From Fictibacillus halophilus (GTDB lineage Bacteria > Bacillota > Bacilli > Bacillales > Fictibacillaceae), in NCBI RefSeq assembly GCF_016401385.1, contig NZ_JAEACF010000001.1, forward strand, positions 62,001 to 126,000: 64,000 nt of DNA, in the 5' to 3' direction. Made by a program: the position numbers and the translations under genes. The number at the start of each line of letters is the position of its first letter. The first letter of the stretch is position 1. Below the pieces are notes generated by a model, which was given only the letters and a program-made list of their open reading frames with translations, had not been told where the DNA came from and did no database searches. Shown piece after piece: positions 1 through 8,531 of the stretch.

Positions 1-1
1 T

Positions 2-736
2 GGGGTTCCACTTGGAACATTTATCGGACAAACCTTTGGATGGAGAGCTACGTTTTGGGCAGTTGCTCTACTAGGTGTTGTTGCGATTATCGCTAGTGCT
101 ATTTTGGTTCCAAAGAATTTAAAAGAAGCACCGCCATCAAGTTTAAAGGATCAACTTAAAATCATTAAAAACGGTCGCTTATTATTAGCTTTTGCGATTA
201 CAGCTCTTGGTTATGGTGGAACGTTTGTAGCATTTACGTATTTAGCACCGATCTTGGAAGATGTAACAGGCTACGCTCCTAAAGCAGTCAGCTGGATTTT
301 GTTAGGATACGGAATTGCTGTCGCAATCGGTAATACGATAGGAGGTAAAGCGGCAGATAAAAATCCAATTAAAGCATTGTTTTGGATGTTCGCAGTTCAA
401 GCCGTTATTCTAGTGATCTTAACATTTACAGCACCTTTTAAAATTGCTGGGACGATTACAATTTTCTTTTTAGGACTTTTAGCGTTTATGAACGTTCCGG
501 GTCTACAGGTTTATGTTGTGAAATTGGCTGAAAGATATGTACCATCTGCGGTAAATGTTGCATCAGCCATCAATATTGCTGCATTTAATCTAGGTATCGC
601 GATTGGTGCATCAGTTGGAGGACTTATTGTCGACTCAATCGGCATCATTCATACACCTTGGATCGGCGGAGTCATGGTATTTGGTGCGGTTCTTTTAACG
701 GCATGGAGCGCATCACTTGAAAGAAGAAAAGTTTAA
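2..736 (+). CDS. MFS transporter, DHA1/AraJ-like (5' end missing)
   Basis: The open frame runs in from the window edge, so this is the C-terminal part (about 245 residues) of a 12-TM major facilitator superfamily exporter. Several hydrophobic segments are visible. The loop G-G-K-A-A-D-K in the second half matches the conserved inter-helix loop motif of this superfamily, and the overall style is that of the AraJ/YdhP drug or sugar exporter group. A TTG at 104 could be read as a start, but in-frame coding sequence with typical TM residues continues upstream to base 2. The substrate cannot be told from the sequence. A hairpin terminator follows the stop closely. Confidence 0.85.
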   Translation, partial: GVPLGTFIGQTFGWRATFWAVALLGVVAIIASAILVPKNLKEAPPSSLKDQLKIIKNGRLLLAFAITALGYGGTFVAFTYLAPILEDVTGYAPKAVSWILLGYGIAVAIGNTIGGKAADKNPIKALFWMFAVQAVILVILTFTAPFKIAGTITIFFLGLLAFMNVPGLQVYVVKLAERYVPSAVNVASAINIAAFNLGIAIGASVGGLIVDSIGIIHTPWIGGVMVFGAVLLTAWSASLERRKV

Positions 737-743
737 AGGTAAA

Positions 744-776
744 AAGAAGGCAGCCATTCTGGGTTGCCTTCTTTTT
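744..776. terminator. bidirectional intrinsic terminator
   Basis: The inverted repeat agaaggca/tgccttct is flanked by A-runs and T-runs. It lies between two convergent genes, the MFS transporter and gerAB, and can end both transcripts. Confidence 0.8.
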
Positions 777-1869
777 ATGCTGTTTTTTTATTATTCTTCA
801 CTTTAGCCACAATCACGACAAACAAAAGGGGCAGGAATCCAAAGATAAATGTTACAGGGGTCTGCAGAAACGATCCAGATTCACCTAATTCGATTTCGTT
901 CTTGTACATTGTAAGAGAAAGTAAGAATACAACAGCAGAAAGGATGTAAATAAAATGGGTAGCTTTTACTTTAAATAGCGTAGAGATAGCTTGATCAAGT
1001 ATATACAACAATAAAGAGATCTTCATGTATGTCCCTAGAATGAGTGCGATGCCAAAGATGGCTTCAACGCGTTCTACGATTTCTCCGATACTGATCAGCT
1101 GAGCAAGAACATGTAGCGGGAATTTCTTTAAAAATACTAAAGGTCCTAACCCCAATAATGAACAGAGAATGGTTAAAGTAAGTACGATTCCATTGATGAA
1201 TAAACCTATATAAAGCCATTTCTTAATGGACTGCCCAGGCTTTTGCTTTACCAGATAGATGATCATAGCAAAGAAGAGAACATCCATGTAAGGAAATCCA
1301 AAACCGACATATACGCCGTGCAGGATGGGTTTTAAGCCTAAAGGAGCTAAAGGAAGCAGATTGGTAATCTCATACGTGTTGTAAGGCAGAAATAACATGA
1401 TGATGAAGATGAATAACAAAATGTACATCAATAGATGGAACATGCGCGCCATCACTTCGATTCCAGCTTTTGCGGTTAAGCTCGAAGTGATTAAGATGAG
1501 TAGGTGAAAGATAAAGAGCGGCGTTTCTCTCATCATCGATGTAGTAAAATATTGCCCCATACCATATACAATGTTTGACGTAATATACAGCATGACTACG
1601 AACAAAGGGATGATAATAAAATAGGTCATCACGTTTCCGAGTGTTAAGCGAACTTGGTTCACATAACACTGATCAGGATAATCGTTGTGAAGGGTTAAGA
1701 CGAGATATAAGATGACAAAACCGACTAAGTTAGCGAGGAGCATAGCAATCCAAGCACTGTTTTGAGCTGCAGCCAACATTGGCCCTTGAATATTAATAAG
1801 TGCTGAACCCGTCATATACACTTGAAATAAGACTGCCATCTGCCAATAACTGATTTTTCCTGTATGCAT
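775..1869 (-). CDS. GerAB/GerKB-type germinant receptor B subunit
   Basis: Integral membrane B subunit of a GerA-type spore germinant receptor, related to the APC amino-acid transporter fold; in this family it binds the germinant in the inner spore membrane. About ten hydrophobic segments are visible across 364 residues, the usual length. A longer frame begins at 1902, but it would overlap the preceding gene and lacks a ribosome site. The ATG at 1869 has GGAG seven bases upstream and starts M-H-T-G-K-I-S-Y-W-Q, typical of the family. It is last in the operon A-C-D-B and ends at a terminator. The germinant is unknown. Confidence 0.9.
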   Translation of the reverse strand: MHTGKISYWQMAVLFQVYMTGSALINIQGPMLAAAQNSAWIAMLLANLVGFVILYLVLTLHNDYPDQCYVNQVRLTLGNVMTYFIIIPLFVVMLYITSNIVYGMGQYFTTSMMRETPLFIFHLLILITSSLTAKAGIEVMARMFHLLMYILLFIFIIMLFLPYNTYEITNLLPLAPLGLKPILHGVYVGFGFPYMDVLFFAMIIYLVKQKPGQSIKKWLYIGLFINGIVLTLTILCSLLGLGPLVFLKKFPLHVLAQLISIGEIVERVEAIFGIALILGTYMKISLLLYILDQAISTLFKVKATHFIYILSAVVFLLSLTMYKNEIELGESGSFLQTPVTFIFGFLPLLFVVIVAKVKNNKKTA

Positions 1870-1883
1870 AAAGGTACTCCTTA

Positions 1884-2114
1884 TTATTTTACTTGCAGCC
1901 ATGAGGTGATTGCTTCAGCCATAGGACCAACGATTAACTGAAAGCCATCATCTAAGTTAGGAAGGTTCCGTCCAGTTAGATATGAATAAAGCATATATCC
2001 TGCGGGAATGGAGAGCATTAAATAGATTTTTTTTGACTTGTTATCTTGTTTGATCGTTTGATAGTCGAAGTACAAGAAAACGATCAAGCTTCCTATAATG
2101 AGTTTTTCAATCAT
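1884..2114 (-). CDS. small two-TM protein, germinant receptor D-subunit-like
   Basis: A 76-residue protein with two predicted membrane segments (about residues 3-18 and 30-46) and a short polar linker. It lies between the C and B subunit genes of the receptor operon. Small two-TM D subunits that modulate germination are known to be encoded in many Bacillus ger operons; size, topology and position fit that group. Sequence conservation in D subunits is low, so the identification rests mostly on context. Its stop is 14 bases before the gerAB start, so the two are probably co-translated. Confidence 0.65.
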   Translation of the reverse strand: MIEKLIIGSLIVFLYFDYQTIKQDNKSKKIYLMLSIPAGYMLYSYLTGRNLPNLDDGFQLIVGPMAEAITSWLQVK

Positions 2115-2134
2115 AGCGATTCCTCATCATTCTA

Positions 2135-3277
2135 TTATTTTTTGTGAAAAGGTTTGCTGATATCAGTACCAGTGTTTAAAATATTCACTTCTGCTTTAAC
2201 ATGAAAGACAGCATCTTTGTAATAAGGGATTTTTTCTTTTTTTATTCTCTGCCATTCTTTTGGATTTGAGCGATAGATATCGTTTCCCAATCCGATAATA
2301 TCTATATTCTTTTTTTGAGATTGTTTTAATAATGCCTTTAAGTTACTGTTTACTTGTTTTTCTAATTTCTTATGAAGAACTTCTAGTTGTTCTTTCGTTT
2401 CAATCGTCGAACATTCTAATTCTCCTATGCTCGCTTGAAGCTTTGGTTGAAGGAAGTAATGTATAACATCATTTTTGAACTCAACCGATGTATTTGTATG
2501 AGATTCTGTAATTTCAAATGACTCTTGCAGTTTACTTCCTTTACACGTGATACCGATAATTCCAAACTGGAAGTTATTAAGAGCAAGCATAAGTGACTTC
2601 GTTTCTTTATTCGTAATAATCGTCTTCAGCTTTCCTTTATGAAAGATTGACAATCCATCTACATAGATGCTGTTTTCTTTTTCCTTTTCCTTTCTTAAAT
2701 AGGGAGCATACGCCGTATCCACCTCACTGTGAAGCTGTTTTCCAATCGTAAATAAATTGGCGGGATACGTCTTTGCGCTGAACTTACTTCCGGTTTTCGT
2801 TACCTCATTTAACTGTTCACTTACCGTGTTTTCTACATGAGGCTTTTCTTTGATATAGTCAGCTGCAGATCCCTCTGTAACCGCAACTCCTGTTAAGAGT
2901 CTTGGTTCATGATCTCTGTAAAAGAAGTCTAAAACAGACCCCAGATAATGTTTTCTGGCCACATTCTCACTAATAACGATAAAACGAACATGTCCCCAGT
3001 TAGCTTTTCTTCCTAAATGGATAGTCACATCTCTTATAGCATCAAAAACGGATTTTGCTTCCGTCTCAAGATTGAAATAAGATTCTCCGCCACCTCCTGC
3101 TGAAGCAATCTTAGGAGCTGGCTTATAAAATTGAGTGGTAAGTTTAATGCTTCCATCTTTCTTTTGGTCGATTGCAAGAGATTGAACAAAAACATATTCA
3201 GTAAGCTCGGCATGGTCCCAGCATCCTGATAAAAAAAGGAGGGAGGAGGCAACGATGTATTTGATTAGCTTTTGCAT
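2135..3277 (-). CDS. GerAC/GerKC-type germinant receptor lipoprotein
   Basis: C subunit of the germinant receptor, a lipoprotein on the outer face of the inner spore membrane. The N-terminus has a charged start, a hydrophobic stretch and the lipobox L-S-G-C followed by W-D-H-A-E-L, typical of Ger(x)C proteins. The rest is soluble, about 360 residues, with family-like motifs such as G-H-V-R-F-I-V-I-S-E. The frame extends to 3307, but ATG 3277 is preceded by GGGTGGGG at good spacing and places the signal peptide directly at the N-terminus. It lies downstream of the A subunit and upstream of the D-like and B genes. Confidence 0.9.
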   Translation of the reverse strand: MQKLIKYIVASSLLFLSGCWDHAELTEYVFVQSLAIDQKKDGSIKLTTQFYKPAPKIASAGGGGESYFNLETEAKSVFDAIRDVTIHLGRKANWGHVRFIVISENVARKHYLGSVLDFFYRDHEPRLLTGVAVTEGSAADYIKEKPHVENTVSEQLNEVTKTGSKFSAKTYPANLFTIGKQLHSEVDTAYAPYLRKEKEKENSIYVDGLSIFHKGKLKTIITNKETKSLMLALNNFQFGIIGITCKGSKLQESFEITESHTNTSVEFKNDVIHYFLQPKLQASIGELECSTIETKEQLEVLHKKLEKQVNSNLKALLKQSQKKNIDIIGLGNDIYRSNPKEWQRIKKEKIPYYKDAVFHVKAEVNILNTGTDISKPFHKK

Positions 3278-3308
3278 GTAAACCCCACCCTTTTTATAAG
3301 TAATCACC

Positions 3309-4790
3309 CTAAGCGTTTTTTCCTGTGCTTCGGTGTTTAAGTAATTTTTTTAATGACAAACGAAAGAATCCGTCTTTTAGTAAGGAGGTGCTGTTAAGTG
3401 TGAACGTACCAAGATAAGGTTCTTTCAAAACGTGCAATTTGGATAGGTGCAGGAATATGAGAATAAATCCTAAGAATAGACCGAAGCCTCCCATAATTGC
3501 CGCCAGGAACATTAAGGGTATACGTAATAACCGTGCAGCGAATCCGAAATCGTAATAAGGGATAGAAAAGGAAGCGATTCCCGTCAGTCCAATAACAACA
3601 ATCATGATCGGTGAGGCGAGTCCAGCATTGATGGAAGCTTCTCCGATAATCAACGCTCCAACGATACTTACGGTTGATCCAATAGGTTTCGGCAGCCGAA
3701 CTCCTGCTTCTTGCAAAAGTTCGAAAAAAAACAGCATGATCAAAGCTTCTATGATAGCAGGAAAAGGAATCCCTTCACGTGTATCTAAAAGGGCGATCAA
3801 TAAAACGGTAGGTATGAGTTCAGAATGGAAAGTAGTCAAAGCGATATAAATGCTAGGTAAAGCCAAGCTCAAAATAAAACCAACAAACCTTACCAACCTG
3901 ATGATCGATGAAAAAACAGAGCGTTGATAATAGTCTGAAGCCGATTGGAAAAATTCATTAAACAAGCCAGGACAGATGACAATGGTCCCTGTTCCTTCCA
4001 TCAAAATAATAATCTTGCCTTCTAATAATGAAGCGGAGGCAACATCTGGTCTCTCCGTAAATCGATATTGTGGGAAGGGAGTAACGGATGACTCTTCGAT
4101 TAATTCAGCGATATAGGATGTTTCTAGAATCTCTTCATTTTTAATCTTGTTGATTCTTGTTTCAAACTCTTCAAGCATTTCTTTTTTTACGGTTCCATCT
4201 AAATAGCCGTAAACAAATTTGGTGTTTGACTTGCTATCTGTTTGTTTAAAAATAAATTTAAGATCGGGTGTTTTTAACCGTGAACGAATCAAGCCAAGGT
4301 TCTTTTGAAGGTTTTCTATCGTTCCTTCTCGGGGGCCAACAACGACTACCTCGTTCTGAGGTTCTGCAACACTTCTTTTCTCTACAGAAGAAGCATCAAA
4401 GCTTAGAGCTAAGTCCCATTTGTCAAAAAGCAAGACAATATGACCATTCACGATGTTGGCATTTAATTCATTGTAGTTTTTTAGAAGCATGACGGGCCTT
4501 GATGAGACGCCTTTATTCTCAAAAAAGACCTTTATCTGTTGAACGGAAACAGCAAGTGAAAGGGCTGCCTCAAAATCAGGCATATCCTTTAGAACCTGGT
4601 GAAGCAGGTTCGACTTTTCTTCTTGGACGAGAGAATCACAGTGTACAACAAGAGCTTCTTGTTTATAATCTGAACCAAATTGAAAGTGTCTGATCTTGAT
4701 ATCATCACAGTTTTTATAAAGGTTACGCATATATTCATCATTTGCTTGGAGATCTTTGTTGATAGGAACTTCTACTTTTGTTGTATCCAT
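3309..4790 (-). CDS. GerAA/GerKA-type germinant receptor A subunit
   Basis: A subunit of the spore germinant receptor: a soluble N-terminal domain of about 280 residues, then a membrane domain with five or so TM segments and a cytosolic tail. Recognisable family motifs are P-F-P-Q-Y-R-F-T-E-R-P-D near the junction, R-E-G-I-P-F-P-A-I-I-E-A and G-V-R-L-P-K-P-I-G. The frame opens at 4847, but the start at 4790 (M-D-T-T-K-V-E-V) has AAGGCAGG about 12 bases upstream, while 4847 has none. It is first in the four-gene operon; the next gene starts 31 bases after its stop. Confidence 0.9.
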   Translation of the reverse strand: MDTTKVEVPINKDLQANDEYMRNLYKNCDDIKIRHFQFGSDYKQEALVVHCDSLVQEEKSNLLHQVLKDMPDFEAALSLAVSVQQIKVFFENKGVSSRPVMLLKNYNELNANIVNGHIVLLFDKWDLALSFDASSVEKRSVAEPQNEVVVVGPREGTIENLQKNLGLIRSRLKTPDLKFIFKQTDSKSNTKFVYGYLDGTVKKEMLEEFETRINKIKNEEILETSYIAELIEESSVTPFPQYRFTERPDVASASLLEGKIIILMEGTGTIVICPGLFNEFFQSASDYYQRSVFSSIIRLVRFVGFILSLALPSIYIALTTFHSELIPTVLLIALLDTREGIPFPAIIEALIMLFFFELLQEAGVRLPKPIGSTVSIVGALIIGEASINAGLASPIMIVVIGLTGIASFSIPYYDFGFAARLLRIPLMFLAAIMGGFGLFLGFILIFLHLSKLHVLKEPYLGTFTLNSTSLLKDGFFRLSLKKLLKHRSTGKNA

Positions 4791-4927
4791 GAATGTTAAC
4801 ACCTGCCTTATCCTATAATGTTTGATGAAGGATAAGAATCTATACATTATTTACCATGGAAGTCATGAAGGGTGGATGAAAGCTGTAGATTTCCGTTTCA
4901 GCTGGGGTAGTTGAATAAATAGCCAAA

Positions 4928-4960
4928 CAAAAAAGCTACCAGCGTGTTAGGGTAGCTTTC
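4928..4960 (-). terminator. terminator of the bactofilin gene
   Basis: The stem AAAGCTACC/GGTAGCTTT has a 10-base loop and, read on the minus strand, a run of T residues follows. It lies 28 bases past the bactofilin stop. Confidence 0.8.
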
Positions 4961-4987
4961 ATACGTGAAATTAGAAATATTTCATGA

Positions 4988-5773
4988 TTAAATTTTTTCC
5001 TGTGTTCCCACTTTAGCGCTTTGGTCAATGTCTAGACTTGTTTTATATTCAATCCTTTTTATATCACAGCCTGGACCAATTTCTATCGTGTTTCCTCGAA
5101 CGACTTCGGCGTGTGTGTGTTCAAGGTACAAGTTGTCGCCTTCGATCACTTCTGCTGTTAGTTGATCGGTATGGTTGCTCATAAAAAATTTGATCAGCTT
5201 TTTCAAGCCAGATGCATCTCCGGTCTTTTTAACCGTGATGTTCTCGCCACCTATTTCTTTTGCTTCACAATGACGTAGAAGTTCCACGTCGATCGTGCCT
5301 GCATTTAAGAGTCCATCTATTTTAAAATTGCCACGGGCTTCAAAAGATTCAGTTTCACAATCTCCCTTTATTTTAATTTGGCCTTTTACGTCTACTTCGT
5401 CGCTTGAAACATTTCCTTGTACAGAAGCAGAGCCGCGAACGTGAATCTCTTTTCCTTTTACATCCCCCTTAATAGAAGAGGAGCCTTGAACCTTTAATTC
5501 CTCGCAAAGAAGATGACCATCGATGTCTGTGCTGCCGTTAATCGTCATTTCCTTCACTTTTACATCGCCTTCGAAATGGGTAGATCCATTTATTTTGGCT
5601 GTATCAGTAGTGATGTTTCCCTCTAAATGGGCACTTCCGTTGCATTTGAACTCTTCACAAGTGAGATCACCGTATATATGGGCAGATCCGTTAACCTTTA
5701 CTTGGTTATACTCGCCACCAGAAGAAGTTCCTGATCCGGAAATACTAATGTTCTTTAACTGAGTTCGTTCCAT
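4988..5773 (-). CDS. bactofilin-like polymer-forming protein (YhbE/YhbF type)
   Basis: A 261-residue protein dominated by short hydrophobic-polar beta-helix turns, with repeating phrases such as V-N-G-S-A-H-I-Y-G-D-L, C-N-G-S-A-H-L-E-G-N and I-N-G-S-T-H-F-E-G-D-V. This is the signature of bactofilins, cytoskeletal proteins that polymerise without nucleotide; in B. subtilis the related YhbE/YhbF pair affects flagellar assembly. About seven N-terminal turns are regular; the C-terminal third is less so. GGAGGAATAGCA precedes the ATG. It lies 20 bases downstream of the YhbD-like gene and is probably co-transcribed. Only one bactofilin is present here where B. subtilis has two. Confidence 0.85.
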   Translation of the reverse strand: MERTQLKNISISGSGTSSGGEYNQVKVNGSAHIYGDLTCEEFKCNGSAHLEGNITTDTAKINGSTHFEGDVKVKEMTINGSTDIDGHLLCEELKVQGSSSIKGDVKGKEIHVRGSASVQGNVSSDEVDVKGQIKIKGDCETESFEARGNFKIDGLLNAGTIDVELLRHCEAKEIGGENITVKKTGDASGLKKLIKFFMSNHTDQLTAEVIEGDNLYLEHTHAEVVRGNTIEIGPGCDIKRIEYKTSLDIDQSAKVGTQEKI

Positions 5774-5793
5774 TGCTATTCCTCCTTCAATGA

Positions 5794-6414
5794 TTAAGAA
5801 AGCTTAAGTTTTAGTTCTTCCATGCACTGACTTAGTTTGTAGTGAGCGATTTTTTTTGCTTGTGGTTCTAAGAAAAGGGTGGCCGGTTCTGGTGTAAGAA
5901 CAAAAAATGAGACGCCCATTTTTCTGATAAAGATCAATTCACTTCCTGTGTTCTTTACGTTCTGCTCATTTTCATCAAAGAGCTTTAACAGGTCTATGCC
6001 TTCCGTTCGATTTACATCGCCGGTTTGCAGCAATGAATTCAATACGTATAGAGTTAATATTTGATTGAAAGTAAACGTTTTGGTGGGGCCATGAACGTTG
6101 TTGAACATCTCTAAGGCTGTATTTGAAACAATGTTACGTTTAGTAAGTTCTTCTGCTGATAATGATGTAAGTGTTGGGGAAGGGGAGAACATATCAGCTA
6201 GTTCATCGAGTGATAAGTCATCTTTTAACGTTTTAATTTTTTCAATGCGCAGCAATATATCTTCTTTAGGAAAGAATGTTTCTTGCCCTGTAAAGGTAGA
6301 TTTTCGAATAAACCAGTTTTCGGGAATCAAATTCTTTCTTTTCCATCTGTATAGCTGTCCGTATGAGATATTTGCTTCTTCTAATAGATCTTTTTTTGAG
6401 ATTAGGTTTTCCAT
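5794..6414 (-). CDS. yhbD: YhbD-like protein (DUF4004) with MerR-type N-terminus
   Basis: A 206-residue soluble protein. Residues 1-70 (I-S-K-K-D-L-L-E-E-A-N-I-S-Y-G-Q-L-Y-R-W-K) look like a MerR-style winged helix that reads the DNA backbone, and the remainder has no obvious enzyme motif. B. subtilis YhbD is the first gene before the bactofilins yhbE-yhbF, the arrangement seen here. The ATG follows AAGGAGG. A 21-bp dyad overlaps its probable -10, so autoregulation by this DNA-binding-like protein is plausible but inferred. Confidence 0.75.
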   Translation of the reverse strand: MENLISKKDLLEEANISYGQLYRWKRKNLIPENWFIRKSTFTGQETFFPKEDILLRIEKIKTLKDDLSLDELADMFSPSPTLTSLSAEELTKRNIVSNTALEMFNNVHGPTKTFTFNQILTLYVLNSLLQTGDVNRTEGIDLLKLFDENEQNVKNTGSELIFIRKMGVSFFVLTPEPATLFLEPQAKKIAHYKLSQCMEELKLKLS

Positions 6415-6437
6415 GGTTAACCTCCTTGCTTACAATG

Positions 6438-6458
6438 TAACATAACACTGTTACGTTA
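6438..6458. promoter_or_regulatory. 21-bp dyad overlapping the yhbD promoter
   Basis: TAACATAACA and TGTTACGTTA form an inverted repeat around a central C with one mismatch. On the minus strand the sequence TATAAC, a likely -10 box, overlaps its upstream edge, so a bound protein would block transcription of yhbD and the bactofilin. Confidence 0.6.
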
Positions 6459-6537
6459 TACAAATGATTTTTAAAAGTTTATAAAGGAAAATGCATGAAG
6501 ATTTTTGAATAGTATTAGGTAGAAGGTGGAGGAGTTA

Positions 6538-7266
6538 ATGGAGAATTGGTTTAGTGCAGGAACTTCGGGTTTTAAGATGTTTCAGTGGGAGCATGTTCTT
6601 TTATTAGTTTTTATATTCCTTGTGAGTATTATCATGTTTGGCTACCGAAATAGGATTAGGAAGATGCACATATGGAAGAAAATCTTAATCACAGGTCTTG
6701 TAATCTCTGAAAGTACGTATCACATATGGGCAATTCATAATAATTTATGGGATATTCATATTTTCCTGCCTTTGCAGCTATGTAGTTTCAATATTCTACT
6801 ATGCGTGTTGTTACTCATAACGGATAATCGGAGACTGTTTGCTTTTGTTTATCTTTTTGGTTTAACGGGTGCCATACAAGGATTACTTACACCAGAGTTA
6901 TTTCAGGAACCTTGGCATTTTCGTTTCATTCAATACTTTTTAGCTCATGCTCTCATTGTTTGGACAGCTCTTTACTATGCAATTATAAGGTCTTATACAA
7001 TTAGCTGGCAGCTTCTTTTCCAATCATTTTTTTGGTTGAACATCTATGCTCTTGGTGTTTACGTTGTAGATGTTGCGATTGGTGCAAATTATATGTTCTT
7101 GCTTGAAAAACCATCGAATGCTTCTCTCATGGATTACATGGGGCCTTATCCTTGGTATATCCTTTCACTAGAGCTAGTCGCTTTATGTTTATGTCTGTTT
7201 GTTTTTATTCCGGTTAAAGAAAAACTAAAACACAAGACAGAGGGCTACCCGCCGTTTGAAGGGTAG
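6538..7266 (+). CDS. YwaF-like integral membrane protein (TIGR02206)
   Basis: A 242-residue protein with about seven hydrophobic segments and little soluble sequence. Motifs such as W-D-I-H-I-F-L-P-L-Q-L-C-S-F-N and G-L-T-G-A-I-Q-G-L-L-T-P recall the YwaF/TIGR02206 family, whose function is unknown. A GTG at 6526 is possible, but ATG 6538 is preceded by GGTGGAGGAG with good spacing. It is transcribed alone and ends in a terminator whose stem begins inside the coding sequence. Confidence 0.75.
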   Translation: MENWFSAGTSGFKMFQWEHVLLLVFIFLVSIIMFGYRNRIRKMHIWKKILITGLVISESTYHIWAIHNNLWDIHIFLPLQLCSFNILLCVLLLITDNRRLFAFVYLFGLTGAIQGLLTPELFQEPWHFRFIQYFLAHALIVWTALYYAIIRSYTISWQLLFQSFFWLNIYALGVYVVDVAIGANYMFLLEKPSNASLMDYMGPYPWYILSLELVALCLCLFVFIPVKEKLKHKTEGYPPFEG

Positions 7267-7275
7267 TTCTTTTTT
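7243..7275 (+). terminator. terminator overlapping the ywaF-like stop
   Basis: GGCTACCC pairs with GGGTAGTT across a 10-base loop, followed by CTTTTTTG. The left arm is coding sequence. Confidence 0.75.
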
Positions 7276-7351
7276 GTATACTTTGTGACAAAACCATGCA
7301 GGAAAAGAAAATTATGGAATTTATTGTATAATGGAAGTGAGGAGGGATAGT

Positions 7352-8428
7352 ATGATTGAAACTATAAATAAGCCGATCAGGTGGATGCCATTTCTTTTTC
7401 TTAGTTTCTTAGTCATTGGAAGCAATGTAATTCTTTATCAAACCACCTATTTTCAACCTATACCTACGTCAGTGCTCATTGGTTCGATGTTTGATTTTCT
7501 TCTTGTTATTCCTCTACTTACCTACTACTTTATTATCCGCAAAAGATACTCATGGAAGCTGACACTGCTTGTTGCATTAGTGAGTTATGCTTTCGCATCA
7601 TGGATCATTCCAGATGAACTAATGAAATCTGTTTCATTTATTCCGAAAGCTCTCCTTCTTTTAGAAGCAGGTTTTATCTCAATCGAACTATATTTGTTGT
7701 TTATTGTGTGCAGAAAATTTCCTAAAGTAAAGAAAACGTTCAGTGAGTTAGCTGTTGAACTACCGTTTTTATTTAAACTCAAACACGCTGTTAACGTTCA
7801 TTTTGCAAGAAGTCGCCTCATTGATTCTCTCGTAAGTGAAGTAACGATGTTTCATTATGCATTCCTTTCGTGGCGCAAAGCACCTATGATGACTGAGCAA
7901 ACGTTTACTTATCATAAGAATACGAGCTATGTAGCTCTCCAGCTCATGTTGATTCACGCGCTTATCATCGAATCGGTCGGTCTTCATTATTTCTTCAGCC
8001 AGTGGAATCATACCGTCTCTTTGATTTTACTATTTATAAACATCTATTCTATTCTGTTTCTAATCGGCCAAATGCAAGCCGTAAAAAAAGTACCTGTGAT
8101 TGTCACAGAGGATTCATTGATTCTAAATGTAGGTTTTATCAAGAGCCTTGACCTTCCGTTTAAAGACATTCAAGAATGGAAAACGTATGAAGGACCTGAT
8201 GAGTTGAGTGCAGCTGAACTCAAGTATACGTTTGAAGCGCGAGTAAGTGATTTTATTCCGGAAAAACCGAATATTGAGTTGCTGTTGAAAAAACCTGTAA
8301 GGTCAGATATCATATATGGATTTAAGAAGAACGTAACAAGGGTAGTTATTAAAGTAGATCATCCTGCTGAATTAATGAGGCTTATTGAAAAGAGAATGGC
8401 TGATGAAGAATGTATTTTAGAAGATTAA
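7352..8428 (+). CDS. membrane protein of unknown function
   Basis: A 358-residue protein with about four N-terminal TM segments (residues 12-125), a soluble loop, two or three more TM segments (about 190-240) and a C-terminal soluble domain of about 115 residues. In that last domain, phrases like V-T-E-D-S-L-I-L-N-V-G-F and P-F-K-D-I-Q-E-W resemble a PH-like membrane-associated domain. I do not recognise a characterised family. The frame opens at 7331, but ATG 7352 has GGAGGG upstream at eight bases. It stands alone between a terminator and the potassium channel gene. Confidence 0.7.
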   Translation: MIETINKPIRWMPFLFLSFLVIGSNVILYQTTYFQPIPTSVLIGSMFDFLLVIPLLTYYFIIRKRYSWKLTLLVALVSYAFASWIIPDELMKSVSFIPKALLLLEAGFISIELYLLFIVCRKFPKVKKTFSELAVELPFLFKLKHAVNVHFARSRLIDSLVSEVTMFHYAFLSWRKAPMMTEQTFTYHKNTSYVALQLMLIHALIIESVGLHYFFSQWNHTVSLILLFINIYSILFLIGQMQAVKKVPVIVTEDSLILNVGFIKSLDLPFKDIQEWKTYEGPDELSAAELKYTFEARVSDFIPEKPNIELLLKKPVRSDIIYGFKKNVTRVVIKVDHPAELMRLIEKRMADEECILED

Positions 8429-8460
8429 CAGTCTTTTTTTAGCAAATGTTCAATTTCACC

Positions 8461-8489
8461 TTGTTAAATGGAAATGCTATTGTTAAGAT
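8461..8489 (+). promoter_or_regulatory. sigma-A-type promoter of the Ktr gene
   Basis: TTGTTA, 17 bases, TAAGAT, located 43 bases before the start codon. I found no c-di-AMP (ydaO/yuaA) riboswitch in the short leader. Confidence 0.45.
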
Positions 8490-8531
8490 TTCAGAAGGTT
8501 ACAGAAAAATCCTCTCGACAGGTGAAAATAT

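Noticed and set aside
764..949. 61-codon plus-strand frame after the MFS gene
   Set aside because: Antisense to gerAB and begins inside the terminator region.
3604..3849. Plus-strand frames inside gerAA and gerAC
   Set aside because: Shadows of well-supported minus-strand genes with no ribosome sites.
4874..4912. Another copy of the palindromic element (gtagatttccgtttcagctgg)
   Set aside because: Only about 20 bases resemble one end, with no hairpin; could be a remnant but too weak to list.
8429..8531. c-di-AMP riboswitch before the Ktr gene
   Set aside because: The leader is only about 40 bases long after the promoter and has none of the conserved ydaO/yuaA sequence.
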